A stretch of DNA of 10,933 nt from Dialister sp. CAG:486 (GCA_000434475.1 FR879610.1:40633-51565); one strand, 5' to 3'; positions 1-7,283 are shown, counted from the stretch's first letter. The notes: generated by a model from the sequence alone, not told the origin. A program made the numbers and translations.

Positions 1-29
1 CAGAGCATCCATAAAACCCTTTGAACACG

Positions 30-746
30 TTACGCCTTCTTCCCTTCTACCGCTTCGATATCTTCTTTCGAGACCGTGGGATCGAGATGCTGGAAATCGG
101 ATTCCTGCGGGATGGCAAGTTCGAAAGAGGGGAGAGACGCGAGGCGCGCGCTGCCTTTGGTCAGGGATAGACCAAAGACATGACCGCCATGACGCCTGTC
201 TTTGGAAATGAAATGGATATGCCAGCCTGCCATATTCAGCTTATCCATGTAGGGCGGGAAATAGACACAGACGAGACTGCCCGATACATGTTCGAAGGTA
301 AATTCCCGCTGGTCTGTCTTCATGGCGACCGCAAGCGGACGGTACGGCCTTGTCTGCGGGACTTCCGAGCGTGCTTTGATTTCTTCAAAGTCGCCATCTA
401 TGCGGCAAAGGCAGATATTATTCTTTCCCTGACGAATGCGTCTTGCATTGAGCGCCTGCTGCAGCGCAGAAAAATCAGGGGCACTGATAGGGAAAGCGTC
501 GTCCTCTTTCAGAAAAGAAGCGACGGCAAAAGGGGAGCGGTCTTCTTCTTGCGAGACCTCCACATGGCCATCTTCGAGCGCCCGATAGCAGATGCCATCT
601 AGCAGGATCATTTCTCCGTGAAGACTGTCAAAGGTGCCGAGCCCTGTATCGCCTTTTTTTAAAAGCGCACGAATGGATATGTGTCCTTCGTAGTCTCCCA
701 TCATGAGGGCCTGCAGTGTAGAGACCTGGTACATTGTATTTGGCAT
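30..746 (-). CDS. budA: Acetolactate decarboxylase (238 aa)
   Basis: Converts (S)-2-acetolactate to (R)-acetoin and CO2 in the cytoplasm, diverting pyruvate into neutral fermentation products. The family is recognised from the N-terminal YQVSTLQALMMGDYEG stretch, the GDTGLGTFDSLHGEM segment and the metal site GWHIHF...RRHGGH. His176, His178 and His189 have the 2- and 11-residue spacing of the known zinc-binding triad. The length is normal for the family. I start it at 746, not at the upstream in-frame ATG at 755: AAAGG lies 9 nt before 746 but directly abuts 755. It diverges from a LysR-type gene, an arrangement well known for acetoin genes (AlsR, BudR), so that regulator is the likely controller. 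Seventeen bases past the stop, on the same strand, a possible next start (AAAGGG, then ATG at 12) leaves the window, so an operon partner such as acetolactate synthase may follow; that cannot be seen. Confidence 0.94.
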   Translation of the reverse strand: MPNTMYQVSTLQALMMGDYEGHISIRALLKKGDTGLGTFDSLHGEMILLDGICYRALEDGHVEVSQEEDRSPFAVASFLKEDDAFPISAPDFSALQQALNARRIRQGKNNICLCRIDGDFEEIKARSEVPQTRPYRPLAVAMKTDQREFTFEHVSGSLVCVYFPPYMDKLNMAGWHIHFISKDRRHGGHVFGLSLTKGSARLASLPSFELAIPQESDFQHLDPTVSKEDIEAVEGKKA

Positions 747-875
747 AGGGATCATCCTTTCTCGAAGGGGGCGTTACAGGGAATCCAATGGATATGATCG
801 GATTTCCGTGGATCCTGAAGGCGCAAAGAGGAGGGAGTGCGTTTCATCCATCCCAGGCACCGTTCCATCCCTGTA

Positions 876-899
876 GGACCGACAGGATGTGTCGGATCC
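876..899 (-). other. Hairpin in the budA leader
   Basis: CCGACA at 879-884 and TGTCGG at 890-895 are exact inverted repeats around a 5-nt loop. The stem extends through GGA (876-878) and TCC (897-899) if one A (896) bulges. It lies about 55 nt into the predicted 208-nt budA leader. No T-run follows on either strand, so it is not an intrinsic terminator. It could be a regulatory RNA stem or a protein-binding dyad. The function is unknown. Confidence 0.4.
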
Positions 900-957
900 G
901 TTACATCAGTTTTTCTGAACTCTGACCTTCGAACATACCTTTTTCTCATTGATGGCC

Positions 958-986
958 TTTACTATACGCTTTATGCATTATATAAT
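958..986 (+). promoter_or_regulatory. Predicted promoter of the LysR-type gene
   Basis: TTTACT (958-963), a 17-bp spacer and a perfect TATAAT (981-986) predict a start near 993 and a leader of about 36 nt. The 10-bp palindrome ATTATATAAT (977-986) covers the -10, and TAATCA is repeated at 983-988 and 992-997. These AT-rich dyads and repeats are plausible contacts for the LysR protein, which would explain autoregulation, but no specific operator can be assigned. Confidence 0.65.
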
Positions 987-989
987 CAA
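961..989 (-). promoter_or_regulatory. Predicted budA promoter
   Basis: On the minus strand, TTGATT (989-984) is separated by exactly 17 bp from TATAGT (966-961), close to the sigma-70 consensus. The start point would be near 954, giving a leader of about 208 nt before budA. Its -10 overlaps the -35 of the divergent lysR promoter and its -35 overlaps the lysR -10, so polymerase cannot occupy both at once. Confidence 0.7.
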
Positions 990-1028
990 TTTAATCATAC
1001 TAATGCTTTCATAAAGGAGATTTATATT

Positions 1029-1964
1029 ATGGAGCTGGAGAAAAAATATATATATCAGGTCTATGTCAATGGCAGCTTTTCGAAAGCAGCGGAAGCGCTC
1101 TTTGTCACACAGCCGGCTTTGAGCATTGCCATCAGGAAAGTAGAGAAGGAGATCGGAGCCGCGCTCTTCCACCGCGGGCAGCGTCCGCTCACGCTGACGC
1201 CTGTGGGTGAGATGTATATTTCCTATATCAAAAAAGAAATGCTCCTCGAGCAGGAAATGAAACAGCAGATCGATGACCTGCACGGCCTCATGAGCGGGGA
1301 CATCTGTCTTGGCGGGACGAACTATATGAATGCGTACCTGCTCCCACCCTATATCACGCGCTTCACGCGCCGCTTCCCGCACATCCATATCCGCATGGAG
1401 GAAACGAGCTCGGACCAGCTGATCAACCTTTTGAAAGAACATAAGCTTGATTTTACATTCAGCTGCGACGAATCCGTCATTCAGGAATTCGAGAACTACG
1501 AGAGCTTCAGTGACCATATCCTGCTCGCCCTGCCCTCGCACTTTGCGTTGCCGGAGACCTTGCTTTCCAAGGCTCTCTCGGCAGGGGATGTAGCCGCAGG
1601 GCGCCATCTGGCAAAAGATGCTCCTCAGGTGGAGCTATCCGATTTTCCCGAGATTCCTTTCATCGCCATCGATGCGCATATCAATCTCGGGGCGCGCAGC
1701 CTGAAAATTTTTGAAGAAACAGGGGTGAATCCCAAGAGATATATCGAAGTACCGCAGCTCGTCACCGCTTATCGCCTTGCGCTTGCCGGCATCGGCGCCT
1801 CCTTCCTGAGCGACCGCCTTGTCGATGGGACTGAGCAGCACATCCGTTTCTTTACATTCCGCTCCCGCTACGCCATCCGACGCTACCGCCTGCTCCTGCC
1901 GCACGGATCCTATACACCGGCGGCGGTGAAGGAATTCATAAAGTTGTTAAAAACGAGTGACTAA
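1029..1964 (+). CDS. LysR-type transcriptional regulator (311 aa)
   Basis: A DNA-binding regulator with the standard LysR layout. The N-terminal winged helix-turn-helix lies at residues ~1-60, with GSFSKAAEALFVTQPALS at 15-32 followed by the linker helix IRKVEKEIGAALFHRG. The C-terminal effector-binding domain runs from ~90 to the end. The length is typical. The frame stays open upstream to 837, but the start at 1029 is fixed by AAGGAG at 1014-1019 (9-nt spacing) and by the LysR N-terminus beginning right there. It faces away from budA across a 282-bp gap with interlocked promoters. By analogy with AlsR and BudR it probably activates acetoin formation in response to acetate or a related acid. 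That is inferred from position, since LysR effectors cannot be read from sequence. Confidence 0.9.
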   Translation: MELEKKYIYQVYVNGSFSKAAEALFVTQPALSIAIRKVEKEIGAALFHRGQRPLTLTPVGEMYISYIKKEMLLEQEMKQQIDDLHGLMSGDICLGGTNYMNAYLLPPYITRFTRRFPHIHIRMEETSSDQLINLLKEHKLDFTFSCDESVIQEFENYESFSDHILLALPSHFALPETLLSKALSAGDVAAGRHLAKDAPQVELSDFPEIPFIAIDAHINLGARSLKIFEETGVNPKRYIEVPQLVTAYRLALAGIGASFLSDRLVDGTEQHIRFFTFRSRYAIRRYRLLLPHGSYTPAAVKEFIKLLKTSD

Positions 1965-1980
1965 GGATTTGTGATCTCTA

Positions 1981-2062
1981 GTAACTGATGACTAGGAATT
2001 AGTATCTAGGGATTAGGTTTGCGATACGAGAAAACCGATGGTTTCAAAACTTCGCGGTGCTT
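1981..2062 (+). repeat. 82-bp dispersed repeat, copy A
   Basis: Aligns without gaps to the reverse complement of 3827-3908, with 67 of 82 positions identical by hand count. The best-conserved core runs from CTAGGGATTAGG through GCGAT to CGAGAAAACCG. The two copies sit in inverted orientation on either side of the oadA-like gene. No coding potential is evident. It resembles a dispersed intergenic element or a MITE-like remnant. The rest of 2063-2178 shows nothing else I can name. Confidence 0.75.
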
Positions 2063-2178
2063 AGATCCCTCAACTCAGTTCTCATATTTTCAGATAAGCC
2101 ATTTTTTTGATATACGACGTTTTTCGCCGCTCAGGATGACGAAATGCGCCGCCCCCCGAGGCTAACCTTGAACCTTTT

Positions 2179-2215
2179 TAATGATTGGCCATAAAACTTC
2201 CTAATACAATCATTA
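2179..2215 (+). promoter_or_regulatory. 9-bp inverted repeat upstream of oadA
   Basis: TAATGATTG (2179-2187) and CAATCATTA (2207-2215) are perfect inverted repeats separated by 19 bp. They lie just upstream of the predicted oadA promoter, where an activator or looping repressor would bind. As RNA they would form only a weak AT-rich stem, so a DNA operator is more likely. The cognate regulator is unknown. Confidence 0.45.
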
Positions 2216-2226
2216 GCATTATAAAT

Positions 2227-2270
2227 TTCATTTATTTTCTTAGCCGTGTTATATTCATGACAACATGAAT
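2227..2270 (+). promoter_or_regulatory. oadA promoter with palindromic operator
   Basis: An extended -10, TG-T-TATATT (2247-2255), is preceded at 17 bp by TTCATT (2227-2232), a weak -35 as expected for extended -10 promoters. Directly overlapping the end of the -10 and the start point is the perfect dyad ATTCATG-N4-CATGAAT (2253-2270), a classic repressor position. The start would be near 2262, leaving a 44-nt leader. Confidence 0.5.
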
Positions 2271-2305
2271 GCACGTTGTGACAAGCACAAGAATGGAGTA
2301 TCACT

Positions 2306-3649
2306 ATGGCTAAGAAATCAGTGAAAATCACAGAAACGGTATTGCGCGATGGACAGCAGTCTCTGGCGGCGACCCGCATGCGCATCGTCGATATGCTGCC
2401 GATCCTTGAGAAAATGGACAGCATCGGTTACCATGCCATCGAAGCATGGGGCGGGGCGACATTTGACGTCTGCCTGCGTTTTCTGAATGAAGACCCATGG
2501 CAGCGGCTCCGTCTTCTCAAAAAGAATCTCAAAACCCCGATCCAGATGCTGCTTCGCGGGCAGAACCTTCTCGGCTATCATCCCATGGCAGATGACGTAG
2601 TCCGTGAATTCATCATGCGGTCCGTGGATAACGGCGTTTCCATCATTCGTATCTTCGATGCACTGAATGATACGAGAAATCTGGAGACCGCCATGCGTGC
2701 AACCAAGGAAGCTGGCGCGCATGCCCAGGGCTGCATCGTCTACACCGTGAGTCCCTATCACAAAGACGAGGACTTTGTGAAGCTGGGGAAGGAACTCGTA
2801 GAAATGGGGGCTGACTCCATCTGCATCAAAGACATGGCGGGACTCCTTCTCCCGTACAATGCCTACAAGCTCATTCAGGCACTGAAAAAAGAAATCCACA
2901 TCCCCATCGAGCTTCACACCCATTTCACCTCAGCGCTGGGCGATATGACCTATCTCAAAGCCATCGAAGCCGGCGTCGACATCATCGACACCGCGATTTC
3001 GCCCTTCTCCTGTGCGTCCAGCCAGCCTTGCACCGAGTCCATCGTGGCAGCCCTCAAAGGGACAGACTACGATACCGGGCTGGATCTGGAACGACTGGGC
3101 GAAGTGGCGGATTATTTCAAGCGCGTCAAAAAAGATTTGGAAGAAGATTTCCATCTGAATACGAATATTTCCATCGACCCCAAGATCCTCTCTTCCCAGA
3201 TCCCGGGCGGTATGCTGTCGAATCTTCTGAACCAGATGAAGGAAATGGGCGTCGCTGATGAATACGATGCGCTTCTCTCTGAAATGCCGCGTGTCAGAAA
3301 AGAACTCGGATACCCGCCGCTCGTCACCCCGACGAGCCAGATCGTCGGCACCATGGCCGTCATGAATGTCGTCCTCGGACGCTACAAGATGATTCCGCAG
3401 GAAGTCAGAAACCTTGTCGCGGGAAAGTATGGCCGCACACCGGGCCCCATCGATCCGGAAGTGAAACGCCTCGCCATCGGAAATCAGGAGCCCATCACCT
3501 GCCGTCCGGCGGATATGATCCCGCCTGCGCTCGATACCTATCGGAAACGCCTCGCTGAAGACGGCTATCCGAATGCCTCCATGGAAGACCTCCTGAGCTA
3601 CATCTCATTCCCTGAAGTCGCGAAAACCTTCTTCGGACATAACAGATAA
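2306..3649 (+). CDS. oadA: OadA/PycB-type carboxyltransferase without a biotin domain (447 aa)
   Basis: A carboxyltransferase subunit of the HMGL-like TIM-barrel family, moving a carboxyl group between biotin and pyruvate/oxaloacetate. The active site is intact: LRDGQQS with Asp15, the carbamylated-lysine motif CIKDMAG with Lys175, and the metal ligands His204 and His206 in ELHTHFTSALG. RGQNLLGY (84-91) and the conserved PTSQIVG region follow. The start is set by GGAG 7 nt upstream. The protein stops at the end of the carboxyltransferase/conserved domain. There is no C-terminal biotinyl domain and no MKM motif, so the biotin carrier must be a separate protein. No oadB, oadG or carrier gene lies nearby, and the gene stands alone between regulatory dyads and a hairpin. 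In propionate- or succinate-forming anaerobes this could be pyruvate carboxylase subunit B, oxaloacetate decarboxylase alpha or a transcarboxylase 5S-like subunit; sequence alone does not decide. Confidence 0.9.
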   Translation: MAKKSVKITETVLRDGQQSLAATRMRIVDMLPILEKMDSIGYHAIEAWGGATFDVCLRFLNEDPWQRLRLLKKNLKTPIQMLLRGQNLLGYHPMADDVVREFIMRSVDNGVSIIRIFDALNDTRNLETAMRATKEAGAHAQGCIVYTVSPYHKDEDFVKLGKELVEMGADSICIKDMAGLLLPYNAYKLIQALKKEIHIPIELHTHFTSALGDMTYLKAIEAGVDIIDTAISPFSCASSQPCTESIVAALKGTDYDTGLDLERLGEVADYFKRVKKDLEEDFHLNTNISIDPKILSSQIPGGMLSNLLNQMKEMGVADEYDALLSEMPRVRKELGYPPLVTPTSQIVGTMAVMNVVLGRYKMIPQEVRNLVAGKYGRTPGPIDPEVKRLAIGNQEPITCRPADMIPPALDTYRKRLAEDGYPNASMEDLLSYISFPEVAKTFFGHNR

Positions 3650-3653
3650 TAGA

Positions 3654-3695
3654 AAGCGATGTTACCACTGATTCACAGACGTGGTAACATCGCTT
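3654..3695. terminator. 15-bp perfect hairpin after oadA
   Basis: AAGCGATGTTACCAC (3654-3668) and its exact complement (3681-3695) flank a 12-nt loop, starting four bases after the oadA stop. The position suggests transcript end formation or 3' stabilisation. Only two T close the stem and GGG follows, so it lacks the U-tract of a canonical intrinsic terminator. Confidence 0.55.
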
Positions 3696-3696
3696 C

Positions 3697-3722
3697 GGGT
3701 TCAGGGTTCAGGGTTCAGGGTT
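3697..3722. repeat. Heptamer tandem repeat (GGGTTCA)x3
   Basis: Three exact units at 3697-3703, 3704-3710 and 3711-3717, followed by a partial GGGTT. It directly abuts the oadA hairpin. It is non-coding. Confidence 0.85.
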
Positions 3723-3775
3723 AGCCTATGGGGTGTGCTGCTCCTTGCTTGTTTGCGAAAGCCTCGCTTGAATGA

Positions 3776-3803
3776 GAAATTAGAAATGAGAAATGCGAAA
3801 TGG
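3776..3803. repeat. Heptamer tandem repeat (GAAATNN)x4
   Basis: Four consecutive units, GAAATTA, GAAATGA, GAAATGC and GAAATGG, show exact 7-bp periodicity with variation only in the last two bases. This is a second, unrelated heptamer tract within 100 bp of the first. Confidence 0.75.
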
Positions 3804-3826
3804 TGGTGCGGCGCATAAAAATATAG

Positions 3827-3908
3827 AAGCGCCGCGAAGTATAAATAATAGCGGTTTTCTCGGATCGCAAGCCTAATCCCTAGCTACTAAATCCTAACCA
3901 CCAGTTAC
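3827..3908 (-). repeat. 82-bp dispersed repeat, copy B (inverted)
   Basis: The reverse complement matches 1981-2062 over its whole length without gaps (67/82 identical). Most differences cluster in a 10-bp stretch near one end, while the core is nearly unchanged. It forms the right-hand partner of the inverted pair bracketing oadA. Confidence 0.75.
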
Positions 3909-3960
3909 CTGCCACTCATCCCTGCTTTCACACATACATCGTTTACCGGCCTGCAAGGAA

Positions 3961-4002
3961 GATTTCTCGCTTCGCTCGAAATGACGATATGGGAGTCTGA
4001 TG
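3961..4002. repeat. 42-bp direct repeat, unit 1
   Basis: Matches 4087-4128 at 38 of 42 positions, 126 bp apart. The core GATTTCTCGCTTCGCTCGAA belongs to a repeat type that I recall as widespread between genes in many bacterial genomes. It is non-coding; short open frames across it are artefacts of the repeat. Confidence 0.8.
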
Positions 4003-4086
4003 GGAGGTATGAAAGACAGAGGAGGAAAGCGGAGAGGTGCGCGGCCCATGTGGGGAAAGCGTGAGTTGCAGGCCGCAAATGACAAA

Positions 4087-4128
4087 GATTTCTCGCTTCG
4101 CTCGAAATGATGATACAAGAGTCTGATG
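4087..4128. repeat. 42-bp direct repeat, unit 2
   Basis: Second unit of the pair described at 3961-4002, in the same orientation. Between the units is a GA-rich stretch (4003-4060). TGCAGGCCG (4067-4075) is the inverse of CGGCCTGCA (3947-3955), just before unit 1. No gene is visible. Confidence 0.8.
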
Positions 4129-4134
4129 TCTTTT

Positions 4135-4150
4135 AGTCACCAGTCACCAG
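4135..4150. repeat. Short heptamer repeat (AGTCACC)x2
   Basis: Two exact AGTCACC units plus AG, abutting the terminator that follows. A third heptamer-period tract in the same gene-free region. Confidence 0.6.
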
Positions 4151-4178
4151 CCCCTTCCCATTCGAGAAAGGGCTTTTT
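4149..4178 (+). terminator. Rho-independent terminator upstream of the R-M operon
   Basis: AGCCCCTT (4149-4156) pairs with AAAGGGCT (4167-4174) with one C-A mismatch, around a 10-nt loop. Five T (4174-4178) follow. No plus-strand gene ends just before it. It may catch read-through from oadA 500 bp upstream, insulate the restriction operon, or be left from a lost gene. Confidence 0.7.
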
Positions 4179-4181
4179 GCG

Positions 4182-4211
4182 TTGACTCATAGCAGAGATC
4201 AATAGTACAAT
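4182..4211 (+). promoter_or_regulatory. Promoter of the R-M operon
   Basis: TTGACT (4182-4187), an 18-bp spacer and TACAAT (4206-4211) predict a start near 4218 and a leader of about 30 nt. Two GATC sites, 4197-4200 in the spacer and 4213-4216 just past the -10, bracket the -10. If the operon's enzymes recognise GATC, as their families suggest, the promoter carries its own methylation targets. Confidence 0.7.
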
Positions 4212-4213
4212 AG

Positions 4214-5101
<888 letters not shown>

Positions 5102-5105
<4 letters not shown>

Positions 5106-5974
5106 GACGAGATTTCGATGTATGGTTAGACTCCTTCCGAGATAGCATCGCCAGCTATCAGTACTACATTGATTTCGATAAGATTTACCGAAATATAGCA
5201 GATGTAAAGGTGGAGCTGAATATACTGAATTCACTCATTGGATCAAAGCAGATAGAAGCCGACTTCGAAAAAATTGTAACCCGATATCCGGAGACGCTGA
5301 AGTGTATTCCGATTCTTTTGGCTGTTCGAAGCAACGAAATCTATGCGATGGATGAGGATGGCGCATTTACGTATCATTTTAAGACGATGAGCGATACCAT
5401 CGAGCAGTACAAGACATTCATGCGAAAGACTGGACTTTTTCAGTTGATGCAGAATCACCACATTCGCAATCTGCTGGATTATGTGACGGGGGTGGAAACA
5501 GGGCTTGACTCAAATGGGAGAAAGAACCGAGGCGGACATCTGATGGAAGATCTTGTAGAAAAATTCATTCAGAAGGCGGGATTTCGAAGAGATGAGACGT
5601 ATTTCAAAGAAATGACGATCACTAAAATTCATCAGAAATGGGGGATTGATTTATCTGCCATTTCCAATGATGGGAAAGCCGAGAAGCGATTTGACTATGT
5701 GATCAAAATGCCTGACCAGCTATATGTGATCGAAACAAACTTTTACACAAGCGGTGGGTCTAAGCTGAATGAGACTGCGCGTAGTTATAAGACCATTGCC
5801 AATGAGGTGAAAACCATCCGCGGCGTGACCTTTTTGTGGTTTACTGATGGAAAAGGTTGGCGGAGCGCCAGAGGAAATCTGCGAGAAACATTTGATGTAT
5901 TGGATACGGTGTACAACATTCAAGACTTGGAAAATGGAGTGCTGGACGAGCTGAGGAAGCGAGGCGCTGCATGA
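5102..5974 (+). CDS. DpnII/MboI-family type II restriction endonuclease (290 aa)
   Basis: Predicted to cleave unmethylated GATC. Family features are RKNRGGHLMEDLVE (140-153) and, further on, FDYVIK (197-202), YVIETNFYTSGGSKLNE (208-224) and FLWFTDGKGW (244-253). The likely catalytic cluster is a PD-(D/E)xK variant with Asp198 and Glu211, with Asn213 where a Lys is usual; this assignment is inferred. The length matches R.DpnII (just under 290). I choose ATG 5102 (AAGGGG 8 nt upstream) over TTG 5084, because ATG 5102 shares the ATGA overlap with the methylase stop. That overlap suggests its translation depends on ribosomes finishing the methylase, so the poly-G state could also control endonuclease dose. 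Base use is AT-rich (21 of 60 G+C at 5161-5220, versus 36 of 60 at 6181-6240), a sign of separate ancestry. No inactivating lesion is visible. Confidence 0.9.
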
Positions 5975-6708
5975 AAAAGATCAAATGGGAGCCCGAAAAC
6001 TTCGAACTCGAGATGAATACTGTCTGGGATTTCCCCGAGCGCGGGAGCTGGGCGACGCATGATGCGAAATATCGTGGCAACTGGTCTCCCTACATTCCCA
6101 GAAATCTTCTCCTTCGCTACTCCAAAGAAGGCGACTGGGTGCTCGACCAGTTTGCCGGCGGCGGGACAACGCTTGTCGAGGCGAAGCTCCTTCATAGGAA
6201 CTGCATCGGCCTCGATGTGAATCCCGCGGCGCTTTCCAGGTGCCATGAGAAATGCGAGTTCCCCTTCGAAAATGCGGGAAAAATCATTATCCGGGAAGGC
6301 GATGCGAGGCATTTGGATTTTCTTCCCGATGCCTCGATAGACTTCATTTGCACGCACCCGCCGTATGCGGATATCATCCGCTACAGCGAAGATCTCGCGG
6401 GTGACCTCTCCCACTTGAGGGGCGAGGCGTTCCTTGCTGAAATGGAGAAGGTGGCAGGGGAAAGCTATCGCGTTTTGAAGAAAGACAAATTCTGCGCCGT
6501 CCTCATGGGGGATATGAGGCAGAAGGGCTGTATGATCCCCCTCAGCTTCCAAGTCATGGAGCGCTTTCTAGCCGCCGGTTTCACACTGAAAGAGCTCATC
6601 GTGAAGACCCAGCACAACTGCCGCGCGACGGGATTTTGGAAGACGAACAGTGTGAAATATAATTTCCTCCTCATCGCGCATGAGCATCTCTTCGTTTTTA
6701 GAAAATAG
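5971..6708 (+). CDS. Second amino-methyltransferase of the R-M operon (245 aa)
   Basis: SAM-dependent DNA methyltransferase of the N4/N6 amino class. It opens with a conserved block, TVWDFPERGSWATHDAKYRG (17-36) and NWSPYIPRN. The SAM-binding motif DQFAGGGTTLVEA (59-71) follows, then IGLDVNP and the catalytic motif THPPY (128-132). The C-terminal part contains ATGFWKTNSVKYNFLLIAHE (219-238). Motif I precedes motif IV and no large target-recognition insert is present, so it is not a copy of DpnA, which has the opposite order. The first position of the DPPY-type motif is His, which leaves the target base (N6-adenine or N4-cytosine) open. It starts inside the endonuclease stop (ATGA) and ends the operon. 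It may protect the same site, hemimethylated or single-stranded DNA, or another sequence. If it protects the endonuclease site, it explains how the cell survives with the first methylase out of frame. Confidence 0.8.
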   Translation: MKKIKWEPENFELEMNTVWDFPERGSWATHDAKYRGNWSPYIPRNLLLRYSKEGDWVLDQFAGGGTTLVEAKLLHRNCIGLDVNPAALSRCHEKCEFPFENAGKIIIREGDARHLDFLPDASIDFICTHPPYADIIRYSEDLAGDLSHLRGEAFLAEMEKVAGESYRVLKKDKFCAVLMGDMRQKGCMIPLSFQVMERFLAAGFTLKELIVKTQHNCRATGFWKTNSVKYNFLLIAHEHLFVFRK

Positions 6709-6715
6709 GGGGGAG

Positions 6716-6745
6716 CACTCTGCGCTTTCGGATGCAGTGTGTTTT
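6716..6745 (+). terminator. Terminator of the R-M operon
   Basis: CACTCTGC (6716-6723) pairs with GCAGTGTG (6734-6741), with one T-T mismatch and a 10-nt loop, followed by TTTT, CC and another TTTT. It begins eight bases after the second methyltransferase stop and separates the operon from the next module. Confidence 0.65.
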
Positions 6746-6769
6746 CCTTTTGGGGAGAATGGATTTCTT

Positions 6770-6798
6770 TTCCAAGGCGGTTGTCTTTATGATAATAT
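6770..6798 (+). promoter_or_regulatory. Candidate promoter of the DUF4869/ATPase module
   Basis: An extended -10, TG-A-TAATAT (6790-6798), sits 17 bp after TTCCAA (6770-6775), a poor -35. The start would be near 6805, leaving about 38 nt of leader. The terminator upstream supports independent transcription, but the match is modest. Confidence 0.4.
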
Positions 6799-6842
6799 AT
6801 AGAAAACACATAATTTCGATTGCAAGGGAAAGGAAGTACAGG

Positions 6843-7283
6843 ATGCTTCATATATATCTGGGGACGATGGAGAAGGCGATATACCATCCGCCGGTCTATT
6901 TTGATAACAGCTATGAAGACAGCTGGCTCGTGAATCCTTTGGGCCGGGAGATGATCGAGGACATCGATCGGTCACACGTGATCAGTGCCCATCTCATTGA
7001 GAGCCCTGTGCTGGGGCCGATTTCCCCAAAGGCGCTTTCCGGCGGGGTCAAGACTTTGCTGCTGCTGGCTTTTGATGAAAGCGGGGCGGTTTTCAATGCA
7101 TCGGCTTGCGGGGATAATTGCGCGCTGTGGATTTTGAAAATCGCCGAGGAGAAAGAGCTCACGATCAATCTGCGTCATATCATGAATTTTGGCGAGAAGC
7201 CGTTTTCCTTGGAAATACTGAATACGCATACTGTGATTCACTCAATGAATGAATTTGTAGAAATCGCAGGTGATTATGTATGA
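6843..7283 (+). CDS. DUF4869-like protein (146 aa)
   Basis: A small soluble protein that I recognise as DUF4869-like, with no established activity. Recognisable blocks are MLHIYLG (1-7), VYFDNSYEDSWLVNPLGREM (18-37), SPVLGPISPKALSGGVKTL (54-72), FNASACGDNCALWILKIAE (84-102) and INLRHIMNFG (108-117). It has no signal peptide and no membrane segment. The frame is open back to 6732, but the family N-terminus and AAAGGA 8 nt upstream place the start at 6843. Its stop overlaps the ATPase start (ATGA), so the two are made together and probably interact. The tight pairing with an ATPase, next to a restriction operon, hints at a defence or toxin-like role. That is inference only. Confidence 0.75.
   Translation: MLHIYLGTMEKAIYHPPVYFDNSYEDSWLVNPLGREMIEDIDRSHVISAHLIESPVLGPISPKALSGGVKTLLLLAFDESGAVFNASACGDNCALWILKIAEEKELTINLRHIMNFGEKPFSLEILNTHTVIHSMNEFVEIAGDYV

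Noticed and set aside
1..12. Possible start of another minus-strand gene (ATG at 12, AAAGGG just before it)
   Set aside because: Only four codons are inside the window, too little to call a gene.
180..602. 140-codon plus-strand frame inside budA
   Set aside because: It lies antisense to a clearly recognised enzyme and matches no family; it is a shadow frame.
850..875. T-box-like string (GGGATGGAACGG, minus strand) in the budA leader
   Set aside because: The conserved T-box core GTGGNACCGCG is not matched and no stem I or specifier loop is apparent.
752..949. 65-codon minus-strand frame ending in an ATGA overlap with the upstream budA ATG
   Set aside because: Its only ribosome-binding-like sequence (956-960) lies upstream of the predicted transcript start, its composition is not protein-like, and the better budA start is at 746.
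3697..3722. Telomere-like GGGTTA-type repeat
   Set aside because: The unit is a heptamer, GGGTTCA, in only three copies inside the chromosome; the resemblance is chance.
3697..4128. Possible CRISPR array in the repeat cluster
   Set aside because: Units differ in sequence and spacing, there are no regular spacers and no cas genes.
3894..4140. Short minus-strand frames with repeated FERSEK peptides
   Set aside because: They are translations of the 42-bp intergenic repeat, not genes.
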